The notes beneath the pieces were generated by a model. The model worked only from the letters and a program-made list of their open reading frames with translations, was not told where the DNA came from and ran no database searches. From Christensenella sp. (GTDB lineage: Bacteria > Bacillota > Clostridia > Christensenellales > Maliibacteriaceae), in NCBI GenBank assembly GCA_019420085.1, contig JAHZHV010000181.1, positions 1 to 14,133 on the forward strand: a stretch of 14,133 bases of DNA, in the 5' to 3' direction. Shown here piece by piece: positions 6,913 to 13,835 of this stretch. Position 1 is the stretch's first letter. Each line of letters opens with the position of its first letter. A program made the translations under genes and the position numbers.

Positions 6913-8397
6913 ATGGCATTGATCGGCGTAGACGTCGGCGGCACGGGCGTCAAGGCGGTCGCGTTTTCGGCAACCGGCGACATTTTGGCTTCCACTTATC
7001 AGGAATACGACATGTATTCCGACGCGCCCGGTCACTTTGAGGCGGTCCCCTCCAAAATCTATGAGGCAACCCGTCAGGTGCTGCGCAAGACGGCGGCGGA
7101 CTGTCCGGAACACGTCGACGGCATCGGCGTGTCGTCTTTTGCCGAATCGTTCGTGTGTTTCGATAAAGATGACAATATTTTGTGCAACAGCATCATGTAT
7201 CTGGATTCCCGCGGCAAGGACATGCCGCAGATGCTGTTTGAAAAGGTGCCGCTTGAAGAAGTGCGCGCCTATTCCGGCGCTTCGCCGCGGCACATCCACT
7301 CCATCTTCCGAATCATGCTGATGAAGCGCATCTGGCCGGGCGTGCTGGAAAAGACGGTAAAAATCCACTTTATCGCGGATTTCATCCTTTCGCGCCTGGG
7401 CGCCGGACATTACTGCGACTATTCGCTTGCCACCTCGACGCTCGCCTTCGACATCAACGAGAAAAAATGGCGGCGCGACCTGTTTGCATGGGCGGGCCTT
7501 GACCCCGATGCGCTGCCCGAACCGCGCCCCACCGGCGAAAAGCTCGGCGAGCTTTCCAAAGAAGCGGCGGCGGATCTGGGGCTTGACGCAGGCATTCCGC
7601 TTGTCAGCGGCGGGCACGACCATATTGCAAGCTCCGTCGGCGCCGGCGTTTACCGCGCAGGTCAGATGATGAACGCCATCGGCACCGTCGACGGCTTTAC
7701 CATCCTCTGCGACGACCCCGCCGTCTGCCGCCGTGCAAACGGATACGATTACATCTACAAGCCCCACTATTTCCAGCAGAATTACGCCGTCATGACGTCC
7801 AATTTAACCGGCGGCGTGCTTTTGAAGTGGTTCCGCGAACACCTTGGCAGGTACGAAAAGGAGCATTGGTCCCAGGCCGGCCGCGATTTCTACGCCGAAT
7901 ACGAAAAACAGATGGCAAAGACGCCGACCGATCTTATCGTCCTGCCCCGCTTCGGCGCATACGGCGACACGTTTGCCGACCGCGCCGGTATCCTGAATCT
8001 GACGCTTTCGACGTCGAATGAGGAGATTTACCGCGCCTTTATGGAGGGCGAATCCTTTGAAATGTACAGCCATTTGAAGGACTATCTGTCCTGCGGCGGG
8101 CGCGTGGAAAGCCTCACCGCCGTCGGCGGCGGCGCGCGCTGCGACACCTATATGCAGATTCGCGCCGACGTGTTCAACGTGCCCGTGCGCACCGTCTCCT
8201 GCGACCAGCCCGGCGCGCTCGGCGACGCCATGATGGCCGGTATCGCTGCAGGCGTCTTCCGTGACGCGGACGAGGCAATCGACTCCATCGTCTCCATCCG
8301 CCGCGTCTTTGAACCCAACGCCGACACGCACGCCTATTATATGTCGCAGTACGAAAAATACTGCAAAATCTACGAATTCCTTCGCAGCGTCCGCTAA
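6913..8397 (+). CDS. FGGY-family carbohydrate kinase, first of a tandem pair
   Basis: A 494-residue cytoplasmic sugar kinase of the FGGY family (xylulokinase/gluconokinase-like), transferring phosphate from ATP to an open-chain sugar or polyol. The first actin-like domain opens with GVDVGGTGVKAVAF (5-18, the phosphate-1 loop), followed by GIGVSSFAESFVCFD and MYLDSRG (sugar-binding region). SGGHDHIASSVGAG carries the likely catalytic aspartate. The second domain has NAIGTVDG, GGVLLKWFRE and the FGGY signature AVGGGARCDTYMQIRADVFNVPV, ending with QPGALGDAMMAGIAAG. Length is typical (about 480-520). GGAGG 9 nt upstream supports the start. It is followed by its own terminator and a paralogue. No transporter, isomerase or aldolase is adjacent, so the substrate is unknown. 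Confidence 0.9.
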   Translation: MALIGVDVGGTGVKAVAFSATGDILASTYQEYDMYSDAPGHFEAVPSKIYEATRQVLRKTAADCPEHVDGIGVSSFAESFVCFDKDDNILCNSIMYLDSRGKDMPQMLFEKVPLEEVRAYSGASPRHIHSIFRIMLMKRIWPGVLEKTVKIHFIADFILSRLGAGHYCDYSLATSTLAFDINEKKWRRDLFAWAGLDPDALPEPRPTGEKLGELSKEAAADLGLDAGIPLVSGGHDHIASSVGAGVYRAGQMMNAIGTVDGFTILCDDPAVCRRANGYDYIYKPHYFQQNYAVMTSNLTGGVLLKWFREHLGRYEKEHWSQAGRDFYAEYEKQMAKTPTDLIVLPRFGAYGDTFADRAGILNLTLSTSNEEIYRAFMEGESFEMYSHLKDYLSCGGRVESLTAVGGGARCDTYMQIRADVFNVPVRTVSCDQPGALGDAMMAGIAAGVFRDADEAIDSIVSIRRVFEPNADTHAYYMSQYEKYCKIYEFLRSVR

Positions 8398-8433
8398 AGC
8401 GGCGCGCGCAAACCGCTTCTTTTTAAGACATGC

Positions 8434-8480
8434 GGGAGACGCACCCGGCACCATTTGCCGCCGCGCGTCTCCCCTTTTTT
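8434..8480 (+). terminator. Intrinsic terminator after the first FGGY kinase
   Basis: GGGAGACGC (8434-8442) pairs with GCGTCTCCC (8465-8473). An inner stem CGGCA/TGCCG (8446-8450 with 8456-8460) extends the hairpin, and T6 follows (8475-8480). It lies 36 bp past the kinase stop and separates the two kinase transcripts. Confidence 0.88.
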
Positions 8481-8577
8481 GTGTTTTTTCCTGCCCTTTT
8501 TGTTTTTCCCGTCCGCTGTCGAAACGCGCCATACACGCCATGCAATATGCTGTATATTCGCCCGCGTACCCCATTTC

Positions 8578-8596
8578 CCGCGCAGATTCTGCGCGG
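8578..8596. promoter_or_regulatory. 19-bp palindrome, candidate operator
   Basis: CCGCGCAGA-T-TCTGCGCGG is a perfect 9-1-9 inverted repeat lying about 33 bp before the -35 of the second kinase. ATTTCCCGCGC, which overlaps its left arm (8573-8583), recurs at 8602-8612, so there may be a second partial site. No T tract follows, which argues against a terminator. Regulator binding is an inference. Confidence 0.5.
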
Positions 8597-8629
8597 AACT
8601 TATTTCCCGCGCTGCATAAATATACTTAC

Positions 8630-8658
8630 TTTACCGCGCCGGGCGGGCGTGTTACAAT
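8630..8658 (+). promoter_or_regulatory. Promoter for the second FGGY kinase
   Basis: The -35 is TTTACC (8630-8635) and the -10 is TACAAT (8653-8658), with a 17-bp spacer. The start site would be near 8665, leaving a leader of about 30 nt with GGGAGG at 8675-8680. Together with the terminator at 8434-8480 this shows independent transcription. Confidence 0.6.
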
Positions 8659-8694
8659 ACGGTTAAATCCATACGGGAGGAAGCAAAAAAGCAT

Positions 8695-10164
8695 ATGGCA
8701 TTGATCGGTCTGGACGTCGGCGGTACCGGCGTCAAAGCCGTCGCATTCGATGACGACGGCCGTATTTTGTGTTCGTCTTATTGTGAATACGACATGCTGC
8801 AGCCTGCGCCCGGCGCGTATGAATACGATCCAAATGCGATGGAAAACGCCGCGTTCCAGGTTTTGCGTGAGGCGATCGCCGGCTGCGCGGCGCCGGTGCG
8901 CGGCATCGGCGTATCTTCCTTCGGCGAGTCGATTGTCCTGTTGGATGCGCACGACCGCGTGCTTTGCAACACGGCCATGTATCTGGATACGCGCGGCGCG
9001 GAGGATCTTGCCATTCTTTCGGACATGCAGGAACGCTACGCCTTCCGCGCGCAGATGGGCACGCGGCCGCGAATCAACCACACGCTGGTGAAGCTGCGCG
9101 TGCTGGCGCGCGAAAACCCCGAGGCGCTGAATCGGGCGAAAAAAGCGCTGTTTATCGCCGACTTTATCCTCTACCGGCTCGGCGGCGCGCACTGCACGGA
9201 TTACTCCGTTGCCGCCACGACCGGCGGCATGGACGTGCGCGATATGTGCTGGCGCGGCGATCTTTGGCAATGGGCCGGTCTTGATCCTGCGATTCTGCCC
9301 CGCCTTGTGGCGCCCGGCACATGTGTGGGAGAACTTTGCGCCGACGCCGCGCAGAAGCTCGGCACAAAACCCGGCGCAAAGCTTGTCATCGGCGGGCTGG
9401 ATCACATTCCAAGCTCGCTTGGCTGCGGCGTGACGCGCAAAGGCCAGATGATGAACGCCATCGGCACCGTCGACTGCGCCTGCCTGATTACCGACACCAT
9501 CGATCCGCACCGCTACGACGGCGACTTCCTGTTTTTGCCCTACTATGCGCCCGGCGCCTACGGCGGACTGATCGCCAACATGGCAGGCGGCGTGCTGCTC
9601 AAATGGTTCCGCGAGCACTTCGGACGCGCTGAAAAAGAACGCTGGAAGCGCGACGGGCTTGACTTCTACGCCGAATATGAAAAACAGATGGCAAAGGAAC
9701 CGACTGATCTTATCGTCCTGCCGCGCTTTGCCGGATATTCCCCGCGCATGTGCGACCGCGCAGGCATCCTGAATCTGACGCTGTCGACCACAAATGAACA
9801 GATCTACCGCGCGTTCATGGAAGGCGCGACGTATGAAATGTACACGCTGCTTCGCGCCTACGGGCAGCACATCGAATCCGTCACCGCCGTCGGCGGCGGC
9901 GCACGCTGCGATACCTACATGCAGATTCGCGCCGACGTCTTCGGCACGCCCGTGCATACCGTCGCCTGTGATCAGCCCGGCGCGCTTGGCAATGCAATGA
10001 CGGCCGGCGTGGCGGCAGGCATTTTCTCCAATCTGGATGAAGCGGTGCGCACCTGCGTCAGAACGCGCCGCACGTTCTTCCCCGACGATGCGCGGCACGC
10101 CTTCTACGCATCGCAGTACGAAAAATACTGCAAAATTTACGACGCGCTGGCGGATCTTGCATAA
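8695..10164 (+). CDS. FGGY-family carbohydrate kinase, second of a tandem pair
   Basis: A 489-residue paralogue of the preceding kinase, colinear over its whole length and sharing long blocks: MALIG.DVGGTGVKAVAF, GIGVSSF.ES, MMNAIGTVD, FYAEYEKQMAK, PTDLIVLPRF, GILNLTLST, AVGGGARCDTYMQIRADVF, QPGALG and SQYEKYCKIY. The catalytic region reads IGGLDHIPSSLGCG against SGGHDHIASSVGAG in the first copy. GTVDCACL replaces GTVDGFTI, and AQMGTRPRINHTLVKL replaces SGASPRHIHSIFRIML, so the sugar pocket probably differs. ATG 8695 matches the paralogue's start, but GGGAGG is 14 nt away, unusually far. It has its own promoter and a candidate operator. The substrate is unknown; the pair probably arose by gene duplication followed by divergence. 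Confidence 0.9.
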   Translation: MALIGLDVGGTGVKAVAFDDDGRILCSSYCEYDMLQPAPGAYEYDPNAMENAAFQVLREAIAGCAAPVRGIGVSSFGESIVLLDAHDRVLCNTAMYLDTRGAEDLAILSDMQERYAFRAQMGTRPRINHTLVKLRVLARENPEALNRAKKALFIADFILYRLGGAHCTDYSVAATTGGMDVRDMCWRGDLWQWAGLDPAILPRLVAPGTCVGELCADAAQKLGTKPGAKLVIGGLDHIPSSLGCGVTRKGQMMNAIGTVDCACLITDTIDPHRYDGDFLFLPYYAPGAYGGLIANMAGGVLLKWFREHFGRAEKERWKRDGLDFYAEYEKQMAKEPTDLIVLPRFAGYSPRMCDRAGILNLTLSTTNEQIYRAFMEGATYEMYTLLRAYGQHIESVTAVGGGARCDTYMQIRADVFGTPVHTVACDQPGALGNAMTAGVAAGIFSNLDEAVRTCVRTRRTFFPDDARHAFYASQYEKYCKIYDALADLA

Positions 10165-10207
10165 TCCGCCCTGTACGCCCGAACAAAAGTGTCACGCAAA
10201 AAAACGA

Positions 10208-10250
10208 CGCCGCTGCTCTTTTAAAAAAAACAGCGGCGGCACTTTTTAAA
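10208..10250 (+). terminator. Probable terminator after the second FGGY kinase
   Basis: CGCCGCTG (10208-10215) pairs with CAGCGGCG (10231-10238) across a 15-nt loop, followed by GCAC and T5. It lies about 45 bp past the kinase stop. The tail is offset from the stem, so termination may be partial. Its right arm touches the first 196-bp repeat. Confidence 0.45.
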
Positions 10251-10429
10251 AAAAATACGGCGCACTTCCATCCCAAAAAATGCAGCGTTTGTTTGAATGA
10301 ACGCTGTCGGCGGCGGCGATGCGTCCGGCGGCAGTTCAAAAAAAAAGCGCCGCGCCGGCGCGTGAAAACGCATCTTCGTTGCATCGCGCAGGACAGGCGC
10401 GGACTTATAAAAAACGCCGCGCAGTCAGA
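10234..10429. repeat. 196-bp tandem element, copy 1
   Basis: First of two imperfect copies with a 196-bp period. It begins CGGCGGCACTTTTTAAAA and carries a hairpin (10282-10289 with 10300-10307, GCAGCGTT/AACGCTGT), A9, the perfect palindrome CGCGCCGGCGCG, and near its end GGACAGGCGCGGACTTATAA. No conserved reading frame runs through it. I see no match to a known RNA family or insertion sequence. Confidence 0.85.
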
Positions 10430-10620
10430 CGGCGGCACTTTTTAAAAAAATACAGCGTATTTTCATCCAAAAAAATGCGGCGTTTGTTTGGATGAACGCT
10501 GTCGGCAGCGGCGATGCGGTGAGCGGCGGCAGTTTAAAAAAAGCACTGCGCTGATAGGCAAAAACGAATCTTCTCTGCATCATACAGGACAGGCGCGGAC
10601 TTATAAAAAACACCGCACGC
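10430..10620. repeat. 196-bp tandem element, copy 2
   Basis: Second copy, directly adjoining the first. CGGCGGCACTTTTTAAAA is identical, GTTTGTTTG.ATGAACGCTG and GGACAGGCGCGGACTTATAA are conserved, and the parts between have diverged with 1-nt indels in A tracts. The hairpin arms (10477-10484 with 10495-10502) still pair in plus-strand RNA because the A-to-G change swaps an A-U for a G-U pair. Copy 1's CGCGCCGGCGCG palindrome is lost here. Confidence 0.85.
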
Positions 10621-10634
10621 ATTTCAAGTACGAC

Positions 10635-10676
10635 AAAGCGGGGCGACCCTTCCCGATACGGATCGTCCCGCTTTTT
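10635..10676. terminator. Hairpin terminator between repeats and cyuA-like gene
   Basis: AAAGCGGGGCGA (10635-10646) pairs with TCGTCCCGCTTT (10663-10674) over 12 bp with one G-U, and T6 follows on the plus strand. In the minus direction, the way the cyuA-like gene is read, the stem is followed only by TTTGTCG, so it is a better terminator for plus-strand transcripts coming from the repeat region. It probably insulates the convergent transcripts. Confidence 0.75.
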
Positions 10677-10709
10677 TCTTCTGCTGTGCGCGCGCAGGCG
10701 CGCTTTGTT

Positions 10710-11984
10710 TTAGTTATTCAGCATGATGTCCAAAATGACCTTATCGGTATGCTGCATGCCGTCCTTGGCCAGCACGCCGACGCTGCGGATGGTATCCTCC
10801 ACGTCGTCGGAGACGATGCCGTCGCCGCCTTTGAAGCCCTTTTGTTTGCGGTACATCGCATAGCCCAAAAGTCCCGCCTGCACGGACGTGGCAATCTTCG
10901 CCGCGCAGGACGGCTTTGCGCCGTCGCAGATCATGCCCGACGCAATCGCAATCGCGTTTTTCAGCGTCGCGGCAACCGCCTCTTCGCCGCCGTCGAACAG
11001 ATACGCCACGCCGCAGGCCGCGCCGCACCCGGCGCTAACCGCGCCGCAGTAGGCGGAAAGCCGTCCGATCCCCGTCTTCTGGTGAATGGTAACAAGATCG
11101 CTCAGCGCCACCGCGCGCACCGTCTTTTCCTCGTCGGCCTTTAAGTATTTGGCAAAGCGCACCACCGGCAAGCACGCCGTGATGCCCTGGTTGCCCGAAC
11201 CGGAGACGATGACCACGGGCAGTTCACAGCCGCTCATGCGCGCGTCCGAACCCGCCGCGGCATAGGCGCGCGCCTGCGTGGCGACGTCATCGGGCGCGCT
11301 TTGCAGCATGACCCAGCCGACCCCCGCGCCCCACTTTCCGCTGATGCCCTCTTCGGCAATCGCGCTGTTATAGTCGATCTGGCGCTTGACGGCGTCGTAG
11401 AACATCGCAAGCGGCGCATCCTTTGCAAAGGACACGATATCGCGGACGTTCAAAACGGACTTATCCGTCAGATTGTCCTCCGCATCGTCGGATGCGGGGC
11501 GCTGCAATACGATCTTGCCGTTATACTCCACATAGACGATATTGGTATGATTGTTGGCAATCTGCACGACCGCCTCTTTGTTTTCGCTTCTGCCCGTCAG
11601 GCGGATGTCCAGCATGCGCGGCGTCTGCATGCACGAAAGAGAAATCGGGCATGTATCCATATAATTTTGAATCGCCTCGCGCTGCTGCGGCGTCACGGAA
11701 GATATGACCTCCAGCTTCTTATCCGGATCGCCCGCCACGACGCCCGCCGCAATGGCGGCCTTTACGCCGCACAGGCCGCCGGTGTTGGGCACGACGACGC
11801 TTTTGACGTTCTTTAAGATATTGCCGGAAACCTCCGCGTCAATTTCTTTGGGCCGCCCTCCCAAAACGCGCGTCAGATACGCGGCCGCATACGCCACGGC
11901 GATCGGCTCGGTACACCCCATCGCCGGCAGCAGTTCTTCTTTCAGAATCGCAGCATACTGCTTCATCATTGTGCTGTCCATCAT
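10710..11984 (-). CDS. cyuA: CyuA-like L-cysteine desulfidase / serine ammonia-lyase alpha family
   Basis: A 424-residue enzyme of the UPF0597 (YhaM/CyuA) family, related to the alpha subunit of iron-sulfur L-serine dehydratase. Characterised members break L-cysteine into pyruvate, ammonia and sulfide with a [4Fe-4S] cluster. Visible features are PAMGCTEPIAVAYA (C24), VPNTGG, VSGSGNQG in the middle, and the cysteine-rich C-terminal half YCGAVSAGCGAACG (C313, C320, C324) and ICDGAKPSCAAK (C353, C360), which supply the likely cluster ligands. Length matches the family (about 420-440). The start is the first of two ATGs (11984), with GGAGGAG just upstream. It is the last gene of the livG-livF-methyltransferase-like group, 92 bp after the previous stop. 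Several members act on serine or other thiols, so cysteine is a family-level guess. Confidence 0.88.
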   Translation of the reverse strand: MMDSTMMKQYAAILKEELLPAMGCTEPIAVAYAAAYLTRVLGGRPKEIDAEVSGNILKNVKSVVVPNTGGLCGVKAAIAAGVVAGDPDKKLEVISSVTPQQREAIQNYMDTCPISLSCMQTPRMLDIRLTGRSENKEAVVQIANNHTNIVYVEYNGKIVLQRPASDDAEDNLTDKSVLNVRDIVSFAKDAPLAMFYDAVKRQIDYNSAIAEEGISGKWGAGVGWVMLQSAPDDVATQARAYAAAGSDARMSGCELPVVIVSGSGNQGITACLPVVRFAKYLKADEEKTVRAVALSDLVTIHQKTGIGRLSAYCGAVSAGCGAACGVAYLFDGGEEAVAATLKNAIAIASGMICDGAKPSCAAKIATSVQAGLLGYAMYRKQKGFKGGDGIVSDDVEDTIRSVGVLAKDGMQHTDKVILDIMLNN

Positions 11985-12016
11985 GCGAATCTCCTCCCTT
12001 CTTACTTGCGCAGGCT

Positions 12017-12052
12017 GTGCCGCACAAACGACAGACTTCGTTCATGCGGCAC
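12017..12052. other. Symmetric hairpin between the methyltransferase-like gene and cyuA
   Basis: GTGCCGCA (12017-12024) pairs with TGCGGCAC (12045-12052), then after a CA/CA internal loop AACG (12027-12030) pairs with CGTT (12039-12042) around an 8-nt loop. No T tract follows on either strand, so it does not look like a terminator. It sits in the 92-bp gap of the operon and may be an mRNA processing, stability or protein-binding element. Confidence 0.5.
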
Positions 12053-12076
12053 AAAACCCGGTCTCATCCACACTTC

Positions 12077-13078
12077 TTATCTGGAAAGTTCCGCCGCCTT
12101 ATCGCGCACCCATGAAAGATGTTCCAGCGGCGTATCACTCGGCACGGTGCAGTCCGCGCCGATGATGACGCCGACCCTGCCGCAGTCAGCCAAAAGCTTT
12201 TCCACGTACGCCTCGATGTCCGCGCGGCTGCCGGCATGGATTAAGCTGCCCGGCATCTGGTCAAAGCCGCCGATGACCGCCCTGCCGTGGAAGTATTCCT
12301 TACCCTGGGCAAGCGTCATGTTTTCCTCGTGCACCGCCCAGTTAAACACGGTCGCCGGATAATCCCGATAGGCGGCCAGGATGTTCTGCCGTCCGCGATA
12401 GCCGCAGATATGCAGAATCTGGTTGTCGCCGTAACGGTTTGCCACATCCAGAACCGCAAGTTCCGACGGGGCGACGTACTTTGCATACCGCGCAAGCGGG
12501 ATCAGGCGATGCGAGTTGTTGACGGAAAGATAGATGCCGTCCATGCCGCCCTGCTCCATCACCAACTCGGCAAGATAGGACATATCCTCTCCCAGCACGT
12601 CCAGCGCATATTTCACGGCATCCGCGTCCTGCTGCATCAGATCGTCCACGCTGAACAGATCCGCCGAGTCGTTCAGATATTTGGACAGGTGAAACAGCGG
12701 CGAAAAAATGTTGTAAAACACCATCACGTCATCGCCCGCATAGCCGCGCACCGTCTGCGCCAGCGCAAGGCACGCCTGAAAATACGCGTGATCGTGCGGC
12801 AGCGGCTTGAAAGCATACAGATCCTCTGCCGTATAAACTGCCGGCAGCGTATTGGCCGGACGCGTAAACAGTCCATCCGTCATAATTTTAACAAAATCCG
12901 GCTGGAATTGCTCGATAAACTTTTTATGTCCCGCATAGTTTTTCTGCATCAGCTCCGGATGCGCAAGGCCGCTGTTCATCTGGTCGTTTTCCAGAAAATG
13001 GAACCAGAACCCCACCGGAATCCGTTCGGCCGGCTCGTTATGGAATGCTTTTTGTACCAGTTCACGCTTCGTTGTCAT
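12077..13078 (-). CDS. URO-D superfamily, corrinoid-methyltransferase-like protein
   Basis: A 333-residue member of the uroporphyrinogen decarboxylase superfamily. It is probably not the haem enzyme. It carries LHICGY (H223, C225) and, 85 residues later, GADCTVPSDTP (C310), the His-x-Cys...Cys zinc signature of the MtaA/MtbA-type methyltransferases that pass methyl groups between a corrinoid protein and a thiol. The N-terminus (KRELVQKAFHNEPAERIPVGFWFHF) is typical of this branch. ATG 13078 is chosen: a purine-rich AGGGGGAA lies about 8 nt upstream and the family begins there. It starts 32 nt after the livF stop, so it is probably in the same transcript. No corrinoid protein or substrate methyltransferase is in the window, so the methyl donor and acceptor are unknown. 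Confidence 0.82.
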   Translation of the reverse strand: MTTKRELVQKAFHNEPAERIPVGFWFHFLENDQMNSGLAHPELMQKNYAGHKKFIEQFQPDFVKIMTDGLFTRPANTLPAVYTAEDLYAFKPLPHDHAYFQACLALAQTVRGYAGDDVMVFYNIFSPLFHLSKYLNDSADLFSVDDLMQQDADAVKYALDVLGEDMSYLAELVMEQGGMDGIYLSVNNSHRLIPLARYAKYVAPSELAVLDVANRYGDNQILHICGYRGRQNILAAYRDYPATVFNWAVHEENMTLAQGKEYFHGRAVIGGFDQMPGSLIHAGSRADIEAYVEKLLADCGRVGVIIGADCTVPSDTPLEHLSWVRDKAAELSR

Positions 13079-13110
13079 AGGATCGTTCCCCCTTGCAAAA
13101 AAGTCCGTTA

Positions 13111-13830
13111 TCAAATGCCGCCCAAATACGCGGCGCTTACCTTGGGATCATGGAGAAGATCGCTGCCCTTTCCCTGCATGGCGATCGAGCCGTTTTCCAT
13201 GACATAGGCATAATCACAGACCGACAGCGCCATGCGCGCGTTCTGCTCCACCAGAAGGATCGTCGTGCCCATCTGATGGATCTTATCGATCATCGAAAAA
13301 ATCTCCCGAATTATAAGCGGTGCAAGCCCCAGAGACGGTTCGTCCAGCATCAGAAGGCGCGGCATGCGCATCATCGCGCGGCCAACCGCCAGCATCTGCT
13401 GCTCGCCGCCGGAGAGCGTACCCGCATACTGTCTGGCGCGCGCCTTCAAAATGGGGAACATCTCGTACACGACCGCAAGCTCGTCGCGCACCGCCGCCTT
13501 GTCGCGCACCGTCAGCGCGCCCATGGCAAGGTTCTCCCGCACCGTCATCCGCGGGAAAATCTGCCGTCCTTCCGGCGCCAGGACAATGCCCCGTTTGACG
13601 ATGTAATCGCTGGGCTTATTTAAAATGTTCTCCCCTTCAAACAGCACCTCGCCCGCGGCGGCGCGCACGATGCCGGAAATGGTGTTCATCATCGTGCTTT
13701 TTCCCGCGCCGTTGCTGCCGATGAGCGTCACAATCTGTCCCTGCCGGACAGACAGATCAATTCCCTTCAGGGCGCGGATGTTGCCGTAATTGACCTGCAA
13801 ACCGGAAATTTTCAGTACTTCCTGCACCAT
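13111..13830 (-). CDS. livF: Branched-chain amino acid-type ABC transporter ATPase LivF
   Basis: A 239-residue ABC ATPase, the second nucleotide-binding subunit of a high-affinity branched-chain-amino-acid-type importer. It sits on the inner face of the membrane and drives uptake with LivG and two permeases. Motifs are Walker A GSNGAGKST (38-46), Q-loop region APEGRQIF (85-92), signature LSGGEQQ (139-145), Walker B LLMLDEP (159-165) and the switch segment LLVEQN typical of LivF. It ends YLGGI. ATG 13830 is preferred, with GGAGG 10 nt upstream and the start of family homology; ATG 13839 overlaps the livG stop as ATGA and is also possible. HAAT-type importers also carry amides, urea and other amino-acid-like solutes, so leucine is not assured. 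Confidence 0.92.
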   Translation of the reverse strand: MVQEVLKISGLQVNYGNIRALKGIDLSVRQGQIVTLIGSNGAGKSTMMNTISGIVRAAAGEVLFEGENILNKPSDYIVKRGIVLAPEGRQIFPRMTVRENLAMGALTVRDKAAVRDELAVVYEMFPILKARARQYAGTLSGGEQQMLAVGRAMMRMPRLLMLDEPSLGLAPLIIREIFSMIDKIHQMGTTILLVEQNARMALSVCDYAYVMENGSIAMQGKGSDLLHDPKVSAAYLGGI

Positions 13831-13835
13831 ACGCC

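Noticed and set aside
8626..10098. 490-codon open frame on the minus strand opposite the second FGGY kinase
   Set aside because: It is fully antisense to a gene with clear FGGY motifs. Similar long antisense frames occur opposite the first kinase and hflX, as expected from GC-rich codon use. No family resemblance or ribosome site.
10058..10438. 126-codon minus-strand frame over the kinase end and the first 196-bp repeat, with a similar frame in the second repeat
   Set aside because: The two frames share FFISPRLSC and QRR..F because the DNA is repeated, but 1-nt indels shift the frame inside the repeat, and A and T tracts give runs of F and K. No start site signal.
10234..10620. Possible CRISPR array
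   Set aside because: Only two units of 196 bp, imperfect, with no short repeat-spacer pattern.
12287..13207. 306-codon plus-strand frame opposite the URO-D family gene
   Set aside because: Runs across the end of two real minus-strand genes with no recognisable domain.
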